NCBI GenBank assembly: GCA_025458035.1
Contig: JALOTH010000012.1
Coordinates: 1 to 32,954 of the forward strand
Origin: Rhodospirillales bacterium
GTDB taxonomy: Bacteria > Pseudomonadota > Alphaproteobacteria > Rhodospirillales > Defluviicoccaceae
Direction of reading: 5' to 3'
DNA length: 32,954 nucleotides
Shown here: positions 25,191 through 31,655 of the stretch, piece after piece
Numbering within the stretch: the stretch's first letter is position 1
Layout: the number at the start of each line of letters is the position of its first letter
Notes under the pieces: generated by a model
The model's input: the letters and a program-made list of their open reading frames with translations, nothing else
Told to the model about the DNA's origin: nothing
The model's database searches: none
Position numbers and translations under genes: made by a program

Positions 25191-25825
25191 TCCCGCCCGC
25201 CTTCGCCCGCTGTCTGATCGTGCTTCTCGCCATCGGCATCGCCGGCTGTTCAACTCAGGAGACGCGCCACTACACCCTGGCGCCGGTCGGCCTGCCGGCG
25301 AAGATCGGCATTACCGGCGGGCCGGCGATCACCGTCGGCGTCGGTCCGGTGAGATTGCCCGACTACCTCGACCGGCCGGAAATCGCCATCCGCCTCAGCG
25401 ATTACACGGTCGACCTGCTGACCTTTGAACACTGGGCGGCACCGTTGGACCAACAGTTTCCGCGGGTGCTGATCACCAACATGCAGGCGGAGATGCCGTT
25501 CGCCCGTGTCATCGGCTTTCCTCCCGTTCAACCGACGCCGGTGGACGTGCAGGTGGAGGTCGATGTCCAGCAGTTTGATGTCGATGTCGCGGGCACCGCG
25601 GTGCTGATCGCCAATTGGCAACTGCGCGGTCCCGGCGGGCAATCCATTCTCTCGTCGGCGCAGGCCCAGGTGATGGCCAATGCCAAGGAAAATACCATGC
25701 CGGGACGGGTTGGCGCGCTCAGCGAGGCTGTGGCCAAACTTGCCCGGGCGCTGAGTGACGCGGTGGTGGCGCTGCCGCCCAAGGGGGCGCCGCCCGCGTT
25801 CGGCCAGCGTCCGAACACCCCGTGA
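25187..25825 (+). CDS. pqiC: PqiC-like outer-membrane lipoprotein (ABC-type transport auxiliary family)
   Basis: PqiC is the lipoprotein that links the PqiB needle to the outer membrane. The 212-aa product has a lipoprotein signal peptide with lipobox IAGC (Cys21), then RHYTLAPVG, VGVGPVRLPDYLDRPEIAIR and FEHWAAPLDQQFPRVLITNM, which are typical of the PqiC/DUF330 family. The C-terminal 20-30 residues are Pro-rich and non-conserved. The ATG overlaps the pqiB stop (ATGA) and its TGA overlaps the next GTG (GTGA). Confidence 0.93.
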   Translation: MIPPAFARCLIVLLAIGIAGCSTQETRHYTLAPVGLPAKIGITGGPAITVGVGPVRLPDYLDRPEIAIRLSDYTVDLLTFEHWAAPLDQQFPRVLITNMQAEMPFARVIGFPPVQPTPVDVQVEVDVQQFDVDVAGTAVLIANWQLRGPGGQSILSSAQAQVMANAKENTMPGRVGALSEAVAKLARALSDAVVALPPKGAPPAFGQRPNTP

Positions 25826-26964
25826 GCACGCCAACCCAAGAAGCGCCAAGCGTGGCGGTGCCTGCCTCGCCACGCGGGGATCAGATCGCGCTGATTGCCG
25901 GTGTCGTCATCCTCGTTCTGCTGCTGATCGCGGGATTTCTCATCGTCCGACCGTTCCTGTCCTCCCTGTTGTGGGGGGTCATCCTGGCCATCGGCACGTG
26001 GCCGCTGTTCGTGCGGGTCCGCCATCTCACCGGCGGCCGTGCGCTGCTTGCCTCCACCCTGCTCGTCATCGTCTACATGGCGGTGCTCGTCGTGCCGCTG
26101 GTGATGGTCGGTGACGGTCTGATCGATCATGTTTCCAGCCTTTCCAGCCATGTGTCGGGAATGCTGGAAAAGGGTCCGCCGCCGCCGCCGGTCTGGCTCG
26201 GCGACCTGCCGCTGATCGGCAAAAAGGCGGTCGCGTTCTACAAGGAGATCGCGACCGGCGGGGCCAAGGCGGCGCAACTGGCGCGTAGCGCCATTGGACC
26301 CGTCACCTCGTGGCTGCTCAATTTCGCCAGCAGCATCGGTTTCGCGCTCGCCGAACTCGTGCTCGCGCTTGTCTGCACTGGCATCTTTTACGCCAACGGC
26401 GAGGCCGCCACCTGCAGCTTGCGCGGCGTGGTGACGCGGATCGGCGGCGAGCGGGCGCAGCGGCTGATCACCATAGCCCACGGCACCATCCAGTCGGTGG
26501 TCTATGGCATCGTCGGCTCGGCGCTGGCGCAGGCTATCCTCGCCGGCATCGGCTTTGCCATCGCCGGTATCGGCAGCGCCTTTCCGCTGGCGGTGGCAAC
26601 GTTTTTCGTTGCCCTGCTGCCGACCGGCGCGCTGCCGGTGTGGTTGCCGGTGACCATCTGGGTGTTCGTGCAGGGCGATACCGAGTGGGGCATTTTTCTC
26701 CTGCTGTGGAGCATGCTGCTGACCGGCCAGGTCGATAACTTCATCAAGCCATATTTTATCGCCCGAGGCAGCCCGCTGCCGCTCCTGCTCGTCTTCCTCG
26801 GCGTCCTGGGCGGCGCCGTCGCGTTCGGCTTTCTCGGGCTTTTTCTCGGGCCGACGATCCTCTCCATCCTCTACGTGCTGATCCGCGAGTGGAGCCCCCC
26901 CGTCGCTGCCGCCACCGTTCCGGCGCCGCCATCGCCGCAGGCCGCCTCCGCGACGGCACCGTGA
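25822..26964 (+). CDS. AI-2E family transporter (PerM/YdiK-like permease)
   Basis: A 380-aa polytopic membrane protein of the AI-2 exporter superfamily (TqsA/PerM type). Hydrophobic segments occur at about residues 24-44, 48-66, 72-96, 165-190, 220-250, 255-275, 285-305 and 315-350, with the soluble stretch in between (residues 100-165) that family members show. The late block GSPLPLLLVFLGVLGGAVAFGFLGLFLGPTIL is the recognisable signature. Substrates of the family are mostly unknown, and the name does not prove autoinducer export. The GTG start overlaps the pqiC stop (GTGA). The C-terminal tail is Pro/Ala-rich. Confidence 0.92.
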   Translation: MSTPTQEAPSVAVPASPRGDQIALIAGVVILVLLLIAGFLIVRPFLSSLLWGVILAIGTWPLFVRVRHLTGGRALLASTLLVIVYMAVLVVPLVMVGDGLIDHVSSLSSHVSGMLEKGPPPPPVWLGDLPLIGKKAVAFYKEIATGGAKAAQLARSAIGPVTSWLLNFASSIGFALAELVLALVCTGIFYANGEAATCSLRGVVTRIGGERAQRLITIAHGTIQSVVYGIVGSALAQAILAGIGFAIAGIGSAFPLAVATFFVALLPTGALPVWLPVTIWVFVQGDTEWGIFLLLWSMLLTGQVDNFIKPYFIARGSPLPLLLVFLGVLGGAVAFGFLGLFLGPTILSILYVLIREWSPPVAAATVPAPPSPQAASATAP

Positions 26965-28697
26965 CCGTCATCCGCCAAGGTCAACCTGCCCGGCGGACGG
27001 GAGCAGTCATCGCCGCCTTCGCCATCGCGGCGCTCCTCGCGCTCGGCCTCTGGTGGGTGCTGTCGCGCCCCGTGACTGTCGTCGAAGCGCCGTCAGCGCG
27101 GCTGCCTTGCCTGTCCTATGCGCCCTACCGCGACGGGCAGACGCCGTTCGACGGGAACCTCGTCGTGCCGAGGGCGCAGATTGAGGAGGATCTCCGCATC
27201 CTCGCCGCCCACACCTCGTGCGTTCGCACCTATTCCGTCGATCAAGGTCTCGATGTTGTTCCCGAGATTGCCGAGACGCTCGGACTGAAGGTCCTGCTCG
27301 GCGCGTGGGTCGGGCGGGAGACGGCAAAGAACGAGGTGGAACTGGCGCGCGCCATCACCCTCGCCAATCGCCACCCGGAGACCATTCGCGCAGTGATCGT
27401 CGGCAATGAGGTCCTGCTGCGCCGCGAGCAGCCGCCCGATCGCCTCGCCGCGCTGATCGCCGATGTCAGGGCGAGGGTGCCGGTGCCGGTCACCTATGCC
27501 GACGTCTGGGAGTTCTGGCTCAAGCATCCCGAGATTGCCGCCACCGTCGATTTCATCACCGTGCACATGCTGCCCTACTGGGAGGACGAGCCGATCGCCG
27601 TCGATCGCGCCATCGTCCACGTGCTGGCGATTTGGGACGAGGTGGCGCGCGCCTTTCCCGGCCGGACGATCTTCATCGGCGAGGCAGGCTGGCCCAGCGC
27701 CGGGCGGATGCGCGAGGGCGCACGTCCCGGCATCGTCGAGCAGGCCACCTTCGTCCGCGGCCTGCTCGCGGCGGCGGCGGAGCGGGGTATCGACCTCAAC
27801 CTGATCGAAGCCTTTGACCAGCCATGGAAGCGGAAAATGGAGGGCACGGTCGGCGGCCACTGGGGCCTGTTCGATGCCGCTCGGCTAACAAAATTCGCGA
27901 TGACCGGTCCCGTTGACGGCAATCCCCGTTGGCGGTTGCAAGCCGCAGCGGCGGTGACACTGGCACTGATCCCCATGGTGTTCCTCATCAGATGCTGCCC
28001 GCCAATGGCTTTCATCGCCGCACTCGCCGTCGCCGCGGCCGCGCAATTGGCATCTGCCGCAATCGTCGTCGCGATGGTGGAAAGCTTCGACGCCAGTTTA
28101 ACCCTCGTGGACTGGCTGGTGGCGAAGATCCGCGTCGTCGTCAGCCTGGCCGCGTTCGCACTGGTCGCCTATGCCGTGCTCTCGCCGTCAAGACCGGCGG
28201 CGGTGCCAAGCGCGGTATTGCTGGCGGCGATGGCGGGGCGCCAGTTGCCGCAGGTGTCGTCCGTTGCCGCGTTCGCCCTCGGCGCGGTGCGGCTGATCAC
28301 CCTCATCGCCGTGGCGGCGACGACGCTGGCGCTGCTGTTCGATCCGCGCTACCGGGATTTCCCGGTCGCGGCCTTCCTCGTCCCGGCGCTGGCTTTCCTG
28401 CTTCTCGCGGTGCTGCGGCCCGCACCAGCCGGTGACGATGCCCGCGAGGATGTGCTGCTGGCCGGGGTGCTGGCCATCGGCGGCATCGCCCTCATCGTCC
28501 GCGAGGGCATTGATAACATCCAGGCTGTCGCATTCAGCGGCATCGCCGTGGCGCTGGCGATCGCCGTCGGACTGGATCAGCGCGCCCGCTGGTCAGCCGG
28601 GGGTGCCGATGATGGTAAAGGCAGGGCGGCGGCGGGGAGTCTGAGCGCCCGCAGCAGCGACAGCAGCACCGCTACCGACCCCGCTCCCGCGCCATAA
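26961..28697 (+). CDS. Membrane-anchored GH17-family glucanase/transglycosylase (NdvC-like)
   Basis: A 578-aa protein with one N-terminal membrane segment (about residues 14-34), a periplasmic glycoside hydrolase family 17 domain (about 45-310) and several C-terminal membrane segments (about 325-545). GH17 residues are present: VIVGNEVLLR with the putative acid/base Glu150, and IFIGEAGWPSAG with the putative nucleophile Glu241. This layout resembles the beta-1,3/1,6-glucan proteins of rhizobia (NdvC) that make or remodel periplasmic cyclic glucans. The likely start is the GTG at 26961, overlapping the AI-2E stop (GTGA); an earlier in-frame GTG at 26889 is buried in the permease gene. Its 3' end overlaps an opposing gene by 121 bp. 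Exact activity is inferred. Confidence 0.85.
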   Translation: MTVIRQGQPARRTGAVIAAFAIAALLALGLWWVLSRPVTVVEAPSARLPCLSYAPYRDGQTPFDGNLVVPRAQIEEDLRILAAHTSCVRTYSVDQGLDVVPEIAETLGLKVLLGAWVGRETAKNEVELARAITLANRHPETIRAVIVGNEVLLRREQPPDRLAALIADVRARVPVPVTYADVWEFWLKHPEIAATVDFITVHMLPYWEDEPIAVDRAIVHVLAIWDEVARAFPGRTIFIGEAGWPSAGRMREGARPGIVEQATFVRGLLAAAAERGIDLNLIEAFDQPWKRKMEGTVGGHWGLFDAARLTKFAMTGPVDGNPRWRLQAAAAVTLALIPMVFLIRCCPPMAFIAALAVAAAAQLASAAIVVAMVESFDASLTLVDWLVAKIRVVVSLAAFALVAYAVLSPSRPAAVPSAVLLAAMAGRQLPQVSSVAAFALGAVRLITLIAVAATTLALLFDPRYRDFPVAAFLVPALAFLLLAVLRPAPAGDDAREDVLLAGVLAIGGIALIVREGIDNIQAVAFSGIAVALAIAVGLDQRARWSAGGADDGKGRAAAGSLSARSSDSSTATDPAPAP

Positions 28698-28999
28698 AGG
28701 AACAAGGCAGCAGCGCCGAGCCCGGCGGCGATGAGCGCCGTTCTTCGCCCGGCGCCGAGGAGCGCCAGCAACGCCACCGCCAGCGCTACCCCGCCAAGGG
28801 CACCCCACTGCAGGGCCATGATCAGGATCCGGCGTGGCGGGCACCAGAACGGCGGATCGGCGACCTGACACGCCCAGCCCAGCGAAGCGGGCTCGATCAG
28901 GCCATAACGCACGGCGGCGCCGGCGGCAAGGCCGGCCATCGCCGCGATGATGGCTCGGGTCAGGAGGCTCGCCGACGAGGTGGGCGCGGCCGTCGCCAT
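28577..28999 (-). CDS. Small conserved-looking membrane protein of unknown function
   Basis: A 140-aa protein with about four predicted membrane helices (around residues 14-33, 58-82, 87-103 and 104-120) and a motif RYGLIEPASLGWACQV..PPFWCPPRRILI between the first two, with two cysteines that could face the periplasm. I have an impression of similar small proteins in other Rhodospirillales but cannot name a family. The ATG at 28999 overlaps the flgE TGA by one base (TGATG), which is good evidence that it is a real, coupled gene. A GTG at 29002 would also work. The last 40 codons overlap the convergent GH17 gene by 121 bp, and this part is low-complexity in both proteins. Confidence 0.68.
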   Translation of the reverse strand: MATAAPTSSASLLTRAIIAAMAGLAAGAAVRYGLIEPASLGWACQVADPPFWCPPRRILIMALQWGALGGVALAVALLALLGAGRRTALIAAGLGAAALFLYGAGAGSVAVLLSLLRALRLPAAALPLPSSAPPADQRAR

Positions 29000-30276
29000 C
29001 ACACCCGCTTCAGATCGCGCGCGACCTGGGACATTTCGTCGACGGTGCGGAACGCCTGCGCCGCCGAGTTGTAGGCGTGCTGAACGAGAATCATGCGGCT
29101 GAACTCTTCGGCCAGATCGACATTCGATTGCTCGATGGCGCCACCGACGACCGATCCGCGGGCGCCATCGCCGGCAGCACCAAGCGCCGGAGACCCCGAC
29201 AGCTCGGTTGCCGCATACACCGTGCCGGACAGCGGAGCAAGCCCGTCCGGGTTGATGAAATCGGCGATCGCCAGCTGGAACAACGGCGAAGCGCGTCCGT
29301 TGTCGAAAGTGCCGACGACGCGGCCCAGACGGTCGAAGGCGATGGACTGCAAGGCGCCGGGTCCGTATCCGTCTTGCGCGAATGAGAGGCTGCTGCCGTT
29401 GCCGGACTGACGGACACCGGCCAAGTCGACCTGGAACGTGCTCGCTGGCCCGCTCGGCGGCGTCAGCGTTACTGTCAGCACGGCGGGGGGAAGCGGTTGC
29501 CCCAGCCCGTCAAACGCCAGCACCGGCGGCTGGCCGGGCGCGGCCGTGGGCGTGAGCGATACGGTTGCACCGGCGCCGGCGTCGATCGCCACCGACCATT
29601 CAGTCGCCGTCTGACGGGACAAAGTCAGCGACAACGGCTGTGTCCGGCTCGACCCGTCGTACACCTGCAGACCGAGGGCAACCTCGCTGCCGATGGCAGC
29701 GGTCGCCGGCACGTCACCGCTAACCCGCACCGTGGTCGTCGTTCGGCCCGGATCGGCGAGGCTGCCAAAGTCGACGGTGATCGGCGCCGGTGCCGCGGTG
29801 GTCGCTGCTGTTCCCGTTGCGTCGACCGGCCAGCCGAGTACGGCATAGCCATTTTGATCAACGAGCGTGCCGCCACTCTGACCCGGCGCTGCCGGCAGCA
29901 GTCCAAAGTGACCGGCGCGCCCGTAAACCAAATCCGTTGGCTTCGCCGGGTCGGCTGCGAGGACGAAGAAGCCCTTGCCGGCGATCGCGGCGTCGAGGGC
30001 GTTACCGGTGGGGATGATGCTGCCCGCCTCAGCAATGCGATGGCGTTCGATGGCGACAACGCCGCCGAGATCGGATTGCGCGTTGCGCGGCGCCGCTTCG
30101 CCGGCGGCGCCGGGAGCGCTCGCCACGGTTCGGCTCATCAGCGTCGCGAATGAGACTTCGGCCCGCTTGTAGCCATCGGTGGTGGCATTGGCGATATTGG
30201 CGCTGATCGCGGCGAGCGCCGCCCCCTGCCCATAGAGGCCGCTGGCACTGGGCTGAAACCAGGGTGATCCGACCAT
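28999..30276 (-). CDS. flgE: Flagellar hook protein FlgE
   Basis: FlgE polymerises into the flagellar hook. The 425-aa product begins SPWFQPSASGLYGQGAALAAISANIANATTDGYKRAEVSFATL, the rod/hook-family N-terminal motif, followed by NALDAAIAGKGFFVL and YGRAGHFGLLP. It has the FlgE-type central beta domain and the C-terminal GAIEQSNVDLAEEFSRMILVQHAYNSAAQAFRTVDEM. The open frame continues 135 codons upstream, but the ATG at 30276 has a GGAG SD 6 nt away and the correct N-terminal length; the ATG at 30288 would include that SD. It is preceded by a sigma-54-type promoter, and a small membrane protein follows in the same operon. flgD is not adjacent. Confidence 0.92.
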   Translation of the reverse strand: MVGSPWFQPSASGLYGQGAALAAISANIANATTDGYKRAEVSFATLMSRTVASAPGAAGEAAPRNAQSDLGGVVAIERHRIAEAGSIIPTGNALDAAIAGKGFFVLAADPAKPTDLVYGRAGHFGLLPAAPGQSGGTLVDQNGYAVLGWPVDATGTAATTAAPAPITVDFGSLADPGRTTTTVRVSGDVPATAAIGSEVALGLQVYDGSSRTQPLSLTLSRQTATEWSVAIDAGAGATVSLTPTAAPGQPPVLAFDGLGQPLPPAVLTVTLTPPSGPASTFQVDLAGVRQSGNGSSLSFAQDGYGPGALQSIAFDRLGRVVGTFDNGRASPLFQLAIADFINPDGLAPLSGTVYAATELSGSPALGAAGDGARGSVVGGAIEQSNVDLAEEFSRMILVQHAYNSAAQAFRTVDEMSQVARDLKRV

Positions 30277-30334
30277 GCTTCGCTCCATCGCGAGCTGTGA
30301 CGGCGACAATCCGCCGCGTTGCCAGCCGTTGTGA

Positions 30335-30350
30335 GCAAGATCCGGGCCTG
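30335..30350 (-). promoter_or_regulatory. Sigma-54-type promoter of flgE
   Basis: The minus strand reads CAGGCCCGGATCTTGC followed by T. Against YTGGCACGrNNNTTGCW it keeps GG, C, CG, r, TTGC and W, with two mismatches (T to A, A to C) and the correct 10-nt spacing between GG and GC. The start would be near 30324, about 47 nt before the flgE ATG. Confidence 0.68.
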
Positions 30351-30445
30351 CCGCGGAAAAAGCCATAAGCTCCAGTGATTTGAAGAAACTGGCGCGAGCC
30401 AAGCGGGTTTCATCGACGCCAGCGGCACAGTAGCGAGCGGTGCGT

Positions 30446-30460
30446 CGGCAAAAGATGCCG
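30446..30460. promoter_or_regulatory. FlbD-type enhancer-like inverted repeat upstream of flgE
   Basis: CGGCAAAAGATGCCG is a dyad with 5-bp arms that differs at one position from CGGCAAAAGCTGCCG found upstream of flgI at 22196-22210. It lies about 129 bp upstream of the predicted sigma-54 start of flgE, close to the 120 bp seen for flgI. It is between flgE and the divergent fliX, so it could act on both. Confidence 0.62.
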
Positions 30461-30488
30461 GGTAGAGACTGCCGCTTGGGGACGGGCC

Positions 30489-30504
30489 TTAACGGCGGCT
30501 TTAC
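30489..30504 (+). promoter_or_regulatory. CtrA-like binding site upstream of fliX
   Basis: TTAA, seven bases, then TTTAC matches the CtrA consensus TTAA-N7-TTAAC at 8 of 9 informative positions. It lies about 60 bp upstream of the fliX ATG. In Caulobacter, early flagellar genes including fliX are controlled by CtrA. CtrA itself is not in this window. Confidence 0.5.
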
Positions 30505-30562
30505 CACCGCCCGCGCAGCATGGTGGCGATCCTTAGTGACCGCGTGGACAAGGCTGCCCGCC

Positions 30563-30997
30563 ATGATCAGCACCGCCGGAATTGACGGCAACAGATCCCT
30601 CGACCGCTCGCGCCGCACCAAGGAGCGGGCAGGGGCGGGCGCGGACTTCGCCCAGCTTCTTGGTGGCGAGGGCGAGAGCATGGTTGCTGCCGCCGGTGCC
30701 AGTACCGTTGCCGGCCTCGCCGGCCTCGATGCCCTGCTCGGTCTTCAGGAGGTCACCGGCGACGATGGCGAGCCGCGGCGGGCGGCCTGCCGCTACGGCA
30801 CCGAACTTCTGGACGGGCTGGAGGGGCTACGCCGTCAGGTCTTGGGCGGCGCCGTAGCGGTGGACGACCTTACCGCGCTCGCTCAAACCCTTCGCGCGCG
30901 TCATCGGCGGAGTGGTGACGATGCGCTAGAGGCGGTCATCGCCGATATCGAGCTGCGCGTCGAGGTCGAAATCGCCAAACTTCACGCGGGGCGCTGA
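30563..30997 (+). CDS. fliX: Flagellar assembly regulator FliX
   Basis: FliX is an alphaproteobacterial protein that couples early flagellar assembly to activation of sigma-54-dependent late genes through FlbD. The 144-aa product has a variable basic N-terminal third and the typical C-terminal half: GLDALLGLQEV, ACRYGTELLDGLEGLRRQVLGGAVAVDDLTALAQTL and DDALEAVIADIELRVEVEIAKL. The ATG at 30563 gives normal family length and has AAGG about 9 nt upstream; the frame is open further upstream but crosses the promoter elements. It is divergent from flgE, whose regulatory region contains a sigma-54-type promoter and an enhancer-like repeat, consistent with a FliX/FlbD circuit. Confidence 0.86.
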   Translation: MISTAGIDGNRSLDRSRRTKERAGAGADFAQLLGGEGESMVAAAGASTVAGLAGLDALLGLQEVTGDDGEPRRAACRYGTELLDGLEGLRRQVLGGAVAVDDLTALAQTLRARHRRSGDDALEAVIADIELRVEVEIAKLHAGR

Positions 30998-31077
30998 ACG
31001 CCCAAGCCGGACCTTCGGCGGACAGGATTTACCAACAGTATCAGCCCTTTGCCGTTTACCGCTGAAGCGCTTTCCGC

Positions 31078-31106
31078 TTGCGATGACAAGATCGCGCCCA
31101 TATAGT
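31078..31106 (+). promoter_or_regulatory. Sigma-70-type promoter of dksA
   Basis: TTGCGA (31078-31083, 4/6 match) and TATAGT (31101-31106, 5/6 match) are separated by exactly 17 nt. The start would be near 31113, giving a leader of about 30 nt before the dksA ATG. This fits a constitutive housekeeping promoter separate from fliX. Confidence 0.68.
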
Positions 31107-31142
31107 GCGCGCCAATAATGGGGATGCCATCACGTCAAACGG

Positions 31143-31565
31143 ATGACCATGCAGGTGAGGATTCCACCCGGATACTGCCCGTCCGAGGACGAGCCGTTCA
31201 TGAATCCGGTGATGCGCGAGTACTTCCGCCGCAAGCTGCTGGCATGGCGGGAGGAGTTGCAGTCGGAAGCGGCAGAAACCCTGTCCTCGTTGCAGGAGAC
31301 CGGTGTCGCCGAGCCTGACATCGCGGACCGGGCAACGGCCGAAGCCAATCGGGCGCTCGAGCTTCGCACTCGCGATCGGGCGCGGAAACTGATTGGCAAG
31401 ATCGACGAGGCATTACAGCGGATCGAGGACGGCACCTATGGCCTGTGCGAGGAAACGCATGAGCCGATCGCCATCTCCCGGCTGGAGGCGCGCCCCATCG
31501 CTACCCTCAGCGTCGAGGCACAGGAGCGTCACGAGCGGATGGAAAAGACCCACCGCGAAATGTGA
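31143..31565 (+). CDS. dksA: RNA polymerase-binding transcription factor DksA
   Basis: DksA binds the secondary channel of RNA polymerase and, with ppGpp, adjusts transcription in the stringent response. The 140-aa product has GYCPSEDEPFMNPVMREYFRRKLLAWREEL at the start, the coiled coil with DIADRATAEANRALELRTRDRARKLIGKIDEAL (containing the conserved acidic D..DRA tip), and the C-terminal motif YGLCEETHEPIAISRLEARPIATLSVEAQERHE. Of the four zinc cysteines in E. coli DksA only the first (Cys102) is kept, with Thr, Ser and Ala at the others, as in other alphaproteobacterial DksA. The first of two in-frame ATGs (31143, 31149) is used; the SD is poor. Confidence 0.94.
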   Translation: MTMQVRIPPGYCPSEDEPFMNPVMREYFRRKLLAWREELQSEAAETLSSLQETGVAEPDIADRATAEANRALELRTRDRARKLIGKIDEALQRIEDGTYGLCEETHEPIAISRLEARPIATLSVEAQERHERMEKTHREM

Positions 31566-31655
31566 ATCGCTCGCGGCTGGGCCGGCGGCGTCCGATGGAT
31601 GCCGGGTTGTGTCTGCTCAAGCCGCAGCTTGTCGCGTCCGCAGGATCACGTTCGC

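Noticed and set aside
30390-30404. Possible plus-strand sigma-54 promoter for fliX
   Set aside because: Spacing is right, but the TTGC element reads AAGC and it is about 160 bp from the gene; three key mismatches.
30277-30681. 135-codon N-terminal extension of flgE
   Set aside because: It contains the sigma-54 promoter and enhancer-like repeat, is basic and low in conservation, and a strong SD precedes the ATG at 30276.
30998-31040. Possible terminator after fliX
   Set aside because: Only a 4-bp GCCG/CGGC stem with no following T-run; too weak to call.
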